Positions 25,726-36,258 of a stretch of DNA of 64,000 bases are shown in pieces. Position numbers and translations under genes: made by a program. The DNA is taken from contig CM055605.1 of the NCBI GenBank assembly GCA_029379385.1, forward strand, positions 14,357,001 through 14,421,000, in the 5' to 3' direction. Within the stretch, counting starts at the first letter, position 1. Each line of letters starts with the position of its first letter. The DNA is from Quillaja saponaria (lineage: Eukaryota; Streptophyta; Magnoliopsida; Fabales; Quillajaceae). The notes under the pieces were generated by a model that saw only the letters and a list, made by a program, of their open reading frames with translations, was not told the DNA's origin and searched no databases.

Positions 25726-28217
25726 CCGTAGATGTATGCCTTATGAGCCGTAAGTGTATTTTCCTTGAGTTAGCTGAGCATGAACGTATGTGTGGGAGCT
25801 AAGAGGAAGTTGGTGAGCAGCAGCAATGGGGTCTTGAATAGCCGCTGAACATATCCTAAACCATGTCCTGTTTTAGCCTTTATGGCTGATTGAGTGAAGA
25901 TAAACCTGTATCATTTTGTTCAATCATGAGGTGGGGGTAGGAGAACAATAACAGCAACAACTAATTGCCAAAGTGAGCCGTGAGGTTAGGTGGGTTGAAC
26001 TACCTCCAAACTCATTTATTTTCTTGTTGATTTGAGGCTTGACTTTAATCCTTTCTTGGTATGTTGTTAACTAATGGTAGAATGTAAGTTGACTAAGAAT
26101 AAAAGTTTAGAAACATATATGGTAGTTGTGTATGATTATTGGAAAAAGGAAGTGTTGGAATTAGGTTAATTTTTGGGGGTATATATACCTACACCTAAGA
26201 TGTTTGATTTAATGCATACAAGAAACTAGTTGTAATGAAATGGGTTAACCTTGATAGATCTAAGTCTTGATAGTTAGTTGTTGTTGAAATTTGAATATAA
26301 GTTTCTAAACAAGAGTAGATAATGGTTGGTTAGTGTCATGAATTAAGGAGTTAATGAAAGTCAGTAAGGGTTATGAGTAAAGGAGGGTTAGTTATAGGTA
26401 AAGTGCTGGAAAATTAAGTGGTTTTTGAAGGGGTGCAGGGTCAGATTTCAAGAGTTAAAGAAATCTCATGTTTCGGATGCCTTTAGGGCTGAATTAAATT
26501 AAGAGTTCTAAATAGAAAATGCAACATAGAGTCTTGAAAGGATACATTCAAAATTTCGTAACCTGGTTCCAAGTATTTTGATAGTTAGAGCTATTGGACT
26601 GAGGCAAGGTCTATGTAGGATTTTTAGTGAGCTTCAATCAATCCGGAGAACTTTGTTGGAGGTTATGATTCAAATTAGCCTAGAACTTCTAAATAAAAGT
26701 TGTTCTTAACATCTTGATAAATTGGACTGGAAATTTTTGTAATTTATTTCCCAAGTATGAGAATTTCATAAGCATCAGAATTGCAAGTTGACAGCCAAAA
26801 ATTTAGGTAGTGTCCTGTTTTTGTTCATGTGAAGAATTAAATAAGCTCAAGGCTGATTTTAAGAGAATTTTCTAAATAATAAAGGTAGTTACATCCTGAA
26901 GATAATGTTTAGACTTTGTTTTATTAAATTTGGTTAAATATATAAGTGAAAATAAACATATATCCAAGGGGGTTGTGAAAAAGCATAGAAGGAGTAAAAT
27001 TTAAATAATTAATTGTACTAATATACAAATCCAAATAGTACATATGATACCTATCTAGAAAGATATACTTCTCTATTAATAAATTCAATAAACGGAACTG
27101 GGTTTCTTTTTCCTAGAGAAAGTTATGTTCAATTAACTAAGGTAAGGTCAGAGTTGCCAAAATCCTGCATTTTACGGAGTTTGATGCAACATCAAAGAAT
27201 AAATTGTATTGATATATAAATCTAAAAATGCCAAATGATATACTATTATAAAGCTACATGGGTATAGTATTTAATAAATTTTACAAAACTAGATTTCGAA
27301 TTTCCTAGAGGAAGATATGATTGTTAGAGTGAACACTGATCTAAACCTCAAGTTTGGACACTTTCAACATTTATAACTCATAAATATTTTCTATTTGTTC
27401 TAATTGTTTCCTTCTACCCTAGGTATTGTCAAGACATCCAAAATGTGTCTTCATTATCAACTTTACCACATAAAGTACAATTTATAATACTTGACATGCA
27501 ATAGCTTAATAAAAAACTTTCATAAAGAAACCTATATAAGTTGATATATAAGCTTAGTAATTAAAAGATTATAACAACAATGTTTATAAACAAAGTATTG
27601 TTTGGAAATATGAATTTCAGTTCTGGATCCTAATGTGGACCTGATGAGATGCGTGAACGCAAGTGTAAGTGACGAACGAAATCATTTAAAGATAAGTGGT
27701 TAATTGTTGCCTTTAGGGGCTAGATTATTACATGTAACTGTATGTATATTAAATAAATGTGCAAGTACAATGTTTTAGTGAGTTATTTGAATCATACTTG
27801 TTTGAAATTGGTTATGGTTGATAGAGGCTAACAAATTGAAATTTTTATGAGAAATGATTTTATTTTTTTTATTCCGGAACTGAGATCCAAGTGCACCTAG
27901 GATACTCTTTTGAAATCCTAAGACATTCTGATTTTGATATATGTTTTATAAAAATTTGAGTGCTAAGCCCCGATAGGATGGATTATGTACGGAGATTAAT
28001 CTGTTGTGTAGGCGCGTAAATGCCCGGTGGGGAGAGATACTGTTGTGCAGGGCTGAGTTACTTGTTGGACCTTTACTTGTTTTGTATGCTATGATTTTTT
28101 TGTGATTCTATGAATCATGTAAGTTATGAATTTATGACGATTACAAATATGCACGTGTATTTTAAATTAAATCATAATGTTATTGTATATGTTATATACT
28201 TGTGTTGAGTGATGCTA

Positions 28218-28262
28218 GTACCATTTAGGTAAGATTTTTCACTCACAGAGTCCGTAGGGCTC
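28218..28262 (+). other. Conserved hairpin pair, copy D
   Basis: GAGTCC-GTA-GGGCTC at 28248-28262 (one G-T wobble). The partner GTACCATTTAGGTAA at 28218-28232 is weakened. Confidence 0.6.
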
Positions 28263-28699
28263 ACCTCTCTTTTGTTGATATTTTTTTAGTAATAGGATCT
28301 TAAAGGAAGTTAACCACTAGTAAGGGGTTTGCTAAGGGTTTGATGACAAGGAAAACTGTGGGGTGTCTAATTTTGTATGATGTAATATTCTAGTATTTGT
28401 CTTGTTTATGATGTGGACGGAACGGAGCTCTATATTGTCTTTGTGTTGTGGTTATGTAAAAACATGAGTTTATAGGTTTGTATTTTAAGGCATGTTCCAC
28501 ATTGCAAAGAATTTGTGCTGAAATTTTAAAAAAAAATTTCAATGAATTTTTACTGTTAACTTTTGTTTTATCAATTTTTAGATGTATTCATTGGTTGCTC
28601 AAGAGTCATGGTTGTTTCTTTATTTTTAAGTTAGGGTTCCAAAGGTTTGGTTACCATTCCTCCTGCCATTCATGCCTCCTTGAGGGGTGTGATAGTTGC

Positions 28700-29234
28700 A
28701 TTTCATATTCCTATATTTCTAAAACTGCCATCAAGAATCCTTCATTGTTTATGTATGAATACTTGTTGAGGTTCGACTCTCTTTTCTAAATCTTGATGTG
28801 CAGATTGATTAGTGCCATGAATGTGTATTGTTCTCTCTTAGATGAAGGCGTGGTCTATGTAACGGAAAAAGAGGGCAAGTGGTTGATTGTTGTTACGAAG
28901 AGGTGGAGAAATGGACACGTAAAGGTCCTTAAATGTATAATTTTGTAACTAGTTTTGACTTAGACTTAGTGTCTTAGGAAAAAGCTTGTTAGTATGTGTG
29001 AAAGCTCCTCTTTGGTCAAAACCATGTAAGTAAATATGTAGGTAAGAAAATGGAAGTATTACAAGGTTAAGCCTATACTTATATGTTCAATTCGGCCAAG
29101 CCATTCCTAAGGAAAGAAAGATGTAAATTCGGCCAAGTCAACTTGTAAGAATGACAATTAACTAAAGGACAAATAAAATAAATGGTAGGATGTCAATTAG
29201 GATGAATTGTGTAAAGGGCATGGTGTCAATTTAT
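28700..29234. mobile_element. Unclassified insertion in LTR copy C (right part)
   Basis: Continuation of 23384-24801 after removal of copy D and one GTTGC. Contains AATTCGGCCAAG twice (about 29090 and 29126). No coding region was recognised. The right border is placed where family-T end sequence resumes and is uncertain by tens of bases. Confidence 0.35.
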
Positions 29235-29437
29235 GGGGATTCTCTGTTGAAATTTTCTGTAAATATTATGTATTCAGTAACAAGTCTATGCTTTAAATTT
29301 AATTAAGTAAAGTTTTTTCTTGGTTTTAAATAAAATTATTTTGAAAGTCATGTGTGTTTAGTAGTGGTAAAGTCAGGGTTATGGAGGTTTGGTTATCTAA
29401 TCCTTTGGCCAGTCATGCCTCCATGAAGGGTGTGACA
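29235..29437 (+). mobile_element. Family-T LTR, copy C (3' end)
   Basis: Terminal LTR sequence of the family: GGGTTATGGAGGTTTGGTTA, GGCCAGTCATGCCTCC, AAGGGTGTGACA. It completes the copy begun at 19668. Confidence 0.65.
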
Positions 29438-29533
29438 GCAAACCAAGCAACAACATTCCGTACTTGCAGTCAAGGACCTCTAACCATGCTCTGATACCAA
29501 CTTGTCACACCTTCAAATAAAGGTATGACTAGA
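29438..29533 (-). promoter_or_regulatory. Primer-binding site and LTR edge of a family-T element
   Basis: On the minus strand an LTR end (GTCATACC, then GGTGTGACA) is followed after AGT by TGGTATCAGAGC (29499-29488). This is the usual sequence complementary to the 3' end of initiator tRNA-Met, then ATGGTTAGAGGTCC. The LTR stub is only about 30 bases before it meets plus-oriented copy F. This is the only place where family T shows an LTR-to-internal junction. Confidence 0.75.
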
Positions 29534-31123
29534 CTTTTAATAATTTTTACAAAACTAAATTTAGAATTTCCTAGAGAAAGATATGAATGTTAGAGTGAAC
29601 ACTAGGCCAAACCTCATGTTTGGATAGTTTCAACATTTTTAACTCACTACTATTTTCTATCTTTTGTAATTGTTTTCTTTTACCCTATGCATTGCTAAGA
29701 CATCTAAAATGTCTCTCTATTATCAATCTTACCACATAAAGTACAATTCATACTACTTGACATGCAATGGCTTAATAGAAAACTTTCATACAAAAGCCTA
29801 TATAAGTTGTTATATATGCTTAGTAATTAAAAGACTATAACACTAACGTTTATGAACTAAGTATTATTTGAAAATATGAATTTCAGTTCCGGATCCTAAT
29901 ATGGACTTGATGAGACATGTGAATGCAAGTGTAAATGACGAATAAAATCGATTAAGGGTGAGTGGTTAATTATTACCCTTTGATTGCTAGATTAGTGTAT
30001 TTGATTGTTTGATATATGTATATTTATATATATAAATATATATATGTAATATAGAGATAAATAAGAATTGTATTGCTATGATTGAGTTATGTAAATTGTG
30101 TTTGATGTTAGAAATTGTTTGTGGTTGATAAGGGCTAACGAAGTGAATTGTTTTCTAAAATGATTTATTTTCAAAAATGAAATCCAAATGCACCTAGGAC
30201 ATTTTAAAATTTTTCGATTTTGATAAGTATTTTAAAAGAATTGAGTGCTCAGCCCCCGATGGGTAGATTTGAAGAAGGGATTTAGTGATTCTGATTATAG
30301 TGATTCTGTTTCTAATTTTGTTTAGTGTGCGGTTATTAAACTATCCGATGGGAGGTGGTGTGCTGGACTGAGTTATTTAGTTGGTCCTTTGCTTTTTTTC
30401 TATGATTTGATTGCCTTAATTATTTTGATTGGATTATATAGTGTACTAATGGAACTGTGCTTGTTAAGTATTATGCTTTCGTAATCGTATACGCGTAATT
30501 CTTAGCAATTTTGAAACTTATGATATGTTGATATATATTAAATGACTATATAAACATTATATTACTTGTATTAATTGATACTAGTACCCTTTGGGTACTA
30601 TTTTCCACTTATTGAGTCTGTAGCACTCACCATTTTTCTATTGATATTTTTAGTAACATGATCTCAAGTGACGTCAATGACCGATACTGGGCTTGCCAAT
30701 TATTTAGCGGCAAGGTAACTCTTTGGAATCTCAATCTTGAATTCAAAAGGTGAAAGTTTACAGTCACACTAGAGCTGTGGGGTATTGGATCTTATGTTGT
30801 ATAACAGTTTAGTTATTTATTATTATGATGAGAAACAGTGAAGCTCCTTATTTTTGTTGCTATTGTTGTTATGTAAAAACAAGAGTTATGTTATTTATAT
30901 TATATGGGCATATTCCATTTTACGAGGAACCTTTGCTAAAATTTTAGTAAATTATTATATGTGTTAGTAGATAAACTTTTATAGTTAACTTATGTTTTAT
31001 AAAGTTTTACTTTTATTGCATTGGTTTAGTCAACAGTTTTGTTTGTTTCATTGTTGTGAAGTTAGGGTTACAAAGGTTTGGTAATCCATTCTTCCGGCCA
31101 GTCATGCCTTTGTGAAGGGGTGT
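29530..31123 (+). mobile_element. Family-T LTR, copy F (3' half)
   Basis: Starts abruptly in the middle of the LTR (ACTTTTAATAATTTTTAC, AATTTCCTAGAG) and runs to AAGGGGTGTG at 31123. There it is cut by the copia LTR. The 5' half and the variable segment are missing. Confidence 0.7.
30584..30628 (+). other. Conserved hairpin pair, copy F
   Basis: GTACCC-TTT-GGGTAC at 30584-30598 (perfect) and GAGTCTGTAGCACTC at 30614-30628 (outer four pairs kept). Confidence 0.6.
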
Positions 31124-31481
31124 GCAACAAGCGAGCATGAGATCGATCAGCATCTACATTTAAGCTAACATAACATGTGCTAATCTAACTATATCATTAA
31201 TTCCCATTATTAATGATTTTATGATTGGAATAAGAATAAATCTTAAGAAAATATATCTCATAAGCATGATCACATCATGGTTATTATTTCCATTACTTAT
31301 ATTTTATGTGATTTATCATGTTCATGCTAAAGAATTAAGTAATAATTAAAATACATGGTAATTGATAGTACCATATAATAATGAAACATATTCAATTTAT
31401 TAGTAACTAAATAAGACTGTATTTACATGTAATATACCATAGACATCTAATGCCTTTGACTTGGAGGACATACTACTAACA
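31124..31481 (-). mobile_element. Truncated 3' LTR of the Ty1/copia element
   Basis: Matches the high-coordinate 350 bp of the copia LTRs at 41517-43138 and 43139-44803 (CATGAGAT, then AGCTAACATAACATGT, AATACCATATAATAATGAAA, AATATACCATAGACATCTAA). On the minus strand it begins TGTTAGTAGTATGTCC next to the polypurine tract. The remainder of this LTR is lost at 31123. Confidence 0.8.
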
Positions 31482-31497
31482 ATCTCCCACTTGCACT
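31482..31497 (-). promoter_or_regulatory. Copia polypurine tract
   Basis: Minus strand reads AGTGCAAGTGGGAGAT directly before the LTR start TGTTAG, a typical plant copia plus-strand primer arrangement. Confidence 0.75.
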
Positions 31498-33690
31498 AAA
31501 GCCAATTGCTCTTGTATCTCATACCCATCTTCTCAAATTGGTGATCAAAGTTTTGTTGAGATAATGGTTTAGTGAATTGATTTGTTATATTATATTTTGT
31601 TGATTTTTAAATATTCACATTACCCCCGATTAATGATTTATCTGATCAAATGAAAGCGTCTCAAAATGTGTTTGGTCTTTTGGTGAGACTTTGGTTCCTT
31701 TTCATGTGTTATGGCTCCATTGCTATCACAACATAAGGACACTGGATTAACAATAGCAGGACTCACACCTAATTGTTTGATGAACTTTCTCATCCAACAG
31801 CTTCTTTAGCATTTTTTTTTTAGCTTCTTCAGGCCCAGTAGTTGAGTTTGCAGTGGTGACTTGTTTGAAAATTTTCTAATGCACCACTCCATCATTTAAG
31901 GTGAGTACATACCTTGATATAGACTTATTATCATCCTTATCAAATTGAAATCTTGAGTCTATAAAGGCATCAAATTTCAATTCTTATTCTCGATAGATGA
32001 GAAACAAATAGTTAGTCCTTCATAAGTACTTAAAAAAGTTCTTCACTGTTTTCTAGTGGCATTCATCGGGATTAGACTGATATCTGCTTGTTACACTAAC
32101 TGCATAAGCAACATTTAGGGGTGGAATTCGAATCGAATAATCTGGATTTGGATTTGAATTTGAATTTTTTAATTCAAATTAAATTAGAATGCTATTTGAA
32201 TCGAATTCAAATTCTGTTTGAAATTCGAATTTGAATTCAAATAATGTGGATTCGATATTTGAAAAGTAATTCGAAATAATATATTTTATTAAAAATTAAA
32301 AATATTATTTTTTATTTTTACCAAAATACCTTAAAAAATTTGAATATATTAAAATATAAATTCGAATTTGAATACAATTCAAATTCGGTTTGAATTTCAA
32401 AATTGTATTCAAATTCATATTTTAGTTTAGATTCGAATTACTATTCGAATTTGAATTCAAGTTCAGGAATTCAAATCTAAATTTTAATAGTGCCCTATTC
32501 GAAGCTATTCAATTCAAATTCCTGCCTTAACAACATTGGATCTAGTATATACTATGGAATACATGATTGTTTCTATTGCTGAAGCATAGGGTATTCTACT
32601 AATGAATTCTCTCTCTTAAGGTGCCTGGGATGATATCTTCATAGAAAGAGTGATTCCAAGACTCATAGGCAAATAGCCTTTCTTGGAATCATTCATACTA
32701 AACCTCTTCAGTATTTTATCTATGTATGTAGATTGGGACGAGCCAAGCAACCTTTTAGATCTGTCTTTATAGATTTTCATCCTTAGATATAAGTAGCTTC
32801 ACCCAAACCTTTCATGGAGAAGTTCTTTGATAGCCAAACCTTTACTGATTGTAACATAGTTACATCATTCCCAATGAGTAGTAGTCATCAGCATATAGGA
32901 TCAAGAAAGCGATAACTCGCCCACTAACCTTTTTGTATACACAACGTTCATTTGAATTCTTAATAAATCAAAAAATTTTATTGTTTCATCGAAACTAATG
33001 TCCTAACTTCTTGAAGCTTGCTTAAGTCCATAAATAGATCTTTGCAGCTTGTATATTTTGTGTTTTTCACCATTAGATGTAAAACCCCTATGTTGTTTCA
33101 TGTACACATCCTCTTCAATATTTCCATTGAAAAATGCCATTTTTACATCCATTTACCATATTTCATAATCATAATATGTAGCTAGCAAGAAAAATCCAAA
33201 TGGATTTAAGCATGACTTTAGGTGAAAATGTTTCATCAAAACTAATTCGTTGTTTTTAACTAGATCCTTTCGCCACTAGTCGTGCTTGTAGGTTTCAACC
33301 TTTCCATATACTCCAATCTTCCTTTTGAAAACCCATTTGCACACTATAGGTACTATACTTTGACAAATTTCATGGTTTCTTGCACTTATTAGAGTTAGTG
33401 TCATACATTGCCTCTTCATAAGTAATACGAACCTCATCAGTTATGAGTTAATCGTCATCACCCTTAATGAGTAAACCATAATATCTCCAAGGTGGTTTGG
33501 GTATCTTTCCAAACCTACATAAAAGTTGTGTACTTTGAGGTTCAACTTCAATAGGTACCTGAAATGGTGGTGTATCATTAACTTGTGGTTCTAGTAAAAT
33601 ATTATCAAGTTCTACCTTACTCCCACTGTTTCCTTCTAGTAGAAACTCTCTTTCTAGAAAGACAACATGTTTGGAAACAAACACTTTGTT
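31498..33690 (-). pseudogene. Ty1/copia reverse transcriptase and RNase H, degenerate
   Basis: Minus-strand conceptual translation in several frames shows copia pol in order. First come the RT motifs: MDVKMAFFNG near 33150, IYGLKQASRS near 33020, LYADDY near 32890 (the YxDD catalytic motif is kept as YADD). Then comes YIDKILKRFSMNDSKKG. After an interruption by a hAT MITE come AYAVSVTSRYQSNPDE near 32080 and RNase H motifs (FKQVTTANSTT, ALIAKE-like and HLIR segments). Many stops and shifts show that it is dead. The open stretch 33684-33448 is the linker between integrase and RT. The lineage is probably TNT1/Tork-like, but that is a guess from motif wording. Confidence 0.8.
32116..32529. mobile_element. 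hAT-type MITE inserted in copia pol
   Basis: 414 bp, very rich in AATTCAAATT/GAATTCGAAT, with imperfect terminal inverted repeats (TAGGGGTGGAATTCGAAT against TAAGGCAGGAATTTGAAT read inward). Flanks GCAACATT (32108-32115) and ACAACATT (32530-32537) match in seven of eight bases. An 8-bp duplication and TAGGGGTGG ends are typical of hAT elements. No transposase. Confidence 0.8.
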
Positions 33691-34388
33691 CCAATGAGAG
33701 ATTTTGCTCCTAGCTTATCTGATTATAACTTCTTTACATATGCATGACAAACCCAAATCTTAATGTAATTATGATTGAGTTTTTTCTCGTTCCATATCTT
33801 ATATGATGTTGATGATACAACCTTTGAGGGTACTCTATTGAGTAGGTAAGTAACGGATAGTAGGGCATTACTCGAAAAAGAGGTAGGAAGATCAGTGTAA
33901 CTCATCACGGACCGAACCAACAATGTTCTGCTTCTCCTTTTTGACACACCATTCATTTGTGGTGTTCTTGAAGAAGTCCACTGAGAGATAATTTCATTCT
34001 CTTTTAAATGATCAAGAAGTTCATCAAATAAGTATTCACCTTCTCGATTTGATTGAAAAGTTTTAATACTCTTCCCATCTTGTTTTTCAACTTCACTTCT
34101 AAATTCTTTGAACTTTTAAAATGATTTAGATGTATACTTCATTAAAATATGAGTTATACCTTATCAAGTAATGACTGTTAAGGGTCTACACACATCAGTA
34201 TGCATTAACCTTAATATATCTGCATTTCTCCATGTCCATTAAATGAAGATCTAGTCTTCTTATGAGACAAGCTTCAAAAGTTGGATAGGATTCAAAGGCC
34301 TTTACTTCTATATAACCTTCTTTCACCAACTTGTGAACTCTACCTGCATTAATATAACATAGTCATAAGTGCCACATAAATGAATAAT
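33691..34388 (-). pseudogene. Ty1/copia integrase, degenerate
   Basis: The best-preserved block, 33956-33723, reads MNGVSKRRSRTLL, SYTDLPTSF, ALLSVTYLLNRVPSK and IWVCHAYVKKL, the standard C-terminal part of the copia integrase core. Upstream frames (33960-34300) carry further integrase traces such as FKSSKNLEVKLKNKMG with stops. The gene lies between the pre-integrase domain and RT, as expected in copia order. Confidence 0.8.
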
Positions 34389-34740
34389 TTACTTGATCTC
34401 TCTTCCTTTTATTTGAATGTTCGATATTAGTATATCACCATGCACATTGAAATTATAAAGATCAACATCTAAAATAGTAGTTCCATAAAATTCATTATGA
34501 AAATAAATCAAATAATGATTATTCTTAAGAGAAAATTCATAACTTTCTCTATCAAGTATAGAAATAGAAATAATGTTCCTAAATAAAACTGGTATGTAGA
34601 AGGAATCATTAAGTTTTAATGTTTTTCCAGATGGAAAAGCTAAGCAATATGTTCCCACAGCTAGTGCAGTCACTTTTGCTACATTTCCCAGCCGCAAGTC
34701 CACATCATCTTTGCTTAGCATAGTTTCTACTTTTTCTCAG
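34389..34740 (-). pseudogene. Ty1/copia gag-pre-integrase segment
   Basis: An uninterrupted 110-codon frame (34721-34389) with LRLGNVAKVTALAVGTYCLA, LPSG-like FPSGKTLKLNDSFYIPVL and RNIISISILDRESYEFSL. This is the protease/pre-integrase junction region typical of plant copia polyproteins. It is too short to be functional on its own. Confidence 0.8.
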
Positions 34741-34859
34741 TCTTTGCATAGAGTTGCAGATGTGAGAACCACTACCAGATCTAATACCCATGAAGTAGAA
34801 TTTTAGTAGTTACATTAACTTCAATAACGAATATATGAGACATACCTTAAGAAGGTTTG

Positions 34860-35363
34860 TCCTTCAAACTTGCAAGATACTCCTTGCATTTTCTCTTTCA
34901 ATGTCTATCCTTATGATAATGGAAGCATTGTCCTTTATCATTGGCCTTCGTAGGTTTTTTAATACCACCATTAAGTTTGTGTAACTTCTTCTTTTCAAAT
35001 CATTCTTTTAGAAGAACTATTTCCTTTTTGGACTTTGAAGAGCTACCTACATACATGATGTGGTTTTTGTTCTTCTTAATAGATGACTCAACAGTTTTCA
35101 GCATGTTAAAAAGTTTAGGAAGTGAAACCTCTAACTTGTTCATGTGGAAGTTCATAACAAATTGCAAGTACTTTGTTAGGCAAAAATTACAGGATCGAAT
35201 TCATGTAGAACTCAATATCCATATTGAAACCTAATTCTTTAAACTTCTCAATATGTTTAATCATCTTTAATCCATGTTTATATACAAATGTTTATTTAGT
35301 CAGTTTGTCATGAAGAGCTCTCTAGAAAATTGATATCTAGCAATACGACTATGCTCTTTATTT
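34860..35363 (-). pseudogene. Ty1/copia gag (C-terminal part)
   Basis: Minus-strand traces include GLKMIKHIEKFKELGFNMD, FHMNKLEVSLPKLFNMLK, ESSIKKNKNHIMYVGSSSKS and a zinc-knuckle region CFHYHKDRH near 34920. In the knuckle the second Cys of the usual CX2C is replaced. Frames shift more than once. The N-terminal gag is cut off at 35363 by the poly(A) end of a LINE. Confidence 0.75.
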
Positions 35364-36258
35364 AATTTTTTTTTAAAAACCCAAACTTCACTAGGACCTA
35401 AGCCAATCCTTAGAGTTTTATTAAAATCAAAAAGAAAGGCCAGAGTATAGTCTTAGCCAATATATGAAACCTTAAAACAATAAACATGGAATACTATCCC
35501 ATTATAATAAGACAATGAAAGAAAACTTGAGAAAAGTCATAAAATAAAAGAACAATCTAAAGCTATGAATTTGAAAAAACGTAAACTTGGGATACAATCC
35601 CATTACAATAAAATAGAAAATTACCTAGAACTAGGACTTTGAACTTACCCTAATATAAGGAACTTGGTCCTTATCCAAAAGGAGAAGCCCACAGAGATGT
35701 GCTGGAAGATTACTATATGAAGTCTAAATAAAATAAACCTTTTTGTCATAAGCTTCATTTGCTATTTTGTCAGCAACAACATTTATCTCTCTAAAACAAA
35801 AAGAGACCGAAACGTTGAGTGTATGAATAAAATTCATTAATTCATGAAATTCTACATGGAGTTTCCATAATGGATTAGTCTTCTTAAGCACATAATGCAC
35901 AAGTGCTAATGAATCAGAATTAACAATGATGGTTACTAAACCTTTTGAAGCACAAGTTTTTAAGCCTTCAAACAAAACTTCAAATTCCGCCACCATGTTA
36001 GTGTGTATGCCCAAGTAAACTCCAAATGCAAACATCATATCACCCGATGAGTTACAAACTATACCCACTATTGCAGCCTCTCCCGGATTACCCCAGGAAC
36101 AACTATCATAATTCAATTTAACATAGGAAGGAGGAGGGGGTACAATCTTAATATAACAACCCTTCTTCGAAACATGTGGTTTGGAATCCGGAGAGGCAAG
36201 AATCTAAGCTGATAAGAGTCCTTAAAGTGAATTTTAACATTACCTCTCGAAGCTGTAA
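35364..36258 (-). mobile_element. LINE 3' part with RNase H domain
   Basis: A 130-codon frame (36116-35724) is an RNase H-like (RVT_3) domain at the C-terminus of a plant LINE ORF2. It holds LNYDSCSWGNPG, NMVAEFEVLFEGL, IIVNSDSLALV and INVVADKIANEA, with the four catalytic acidic positions (D, E, D, D) still present. About 350 bp of 3' UTR and a poly-T run on the plus strand (35364-35374), the remnant poly(A) tail, mark the 3' end. The LINE is inserted in copia gag and interrupted at 36258 by a family-T LTR. Confidence 0.85.
36254..36258 (+). repeat. Target-site duplication TGTAA (left)
   Basis: Identical to 38951-38955 on the other side of LTR copy G. Confidence 0.85.

Larger units (their letters stand above)
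24802..28694 (+). mobile_element. Family-T solo LTR, copy D (intact, perfect target-site duplication)
   Basis: Runs from TGTTATAACTCCCATAACCC to GAGGGGTGTGATA (3893 bp) and is flanked on both sides by GTTGC (24797-24801 and 28695-28699). This defines the family-T LTR borders. A long (TA)n tract (25106-25170) precedes the variable segment (about 25190-26150). The conserved 3' half includes GTGCACCTAGGATACTC, a tRNA-free region and the hairpin pair. No internal region adjoins it. The open frame 28478-28789 lies across its conserved end and is not a gene. Confidence 0.85.

Noticed and set aside
28478..28789. 103-codon open frame on the plus strand
   Set aside because: It crosses the end of LTR copy D, its target-site duplication and the flank, so it is not a gene.
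34941..35234. 97-codon plus-strand open frame
   Set aside because: Antisense to copia gag on the minus strand.
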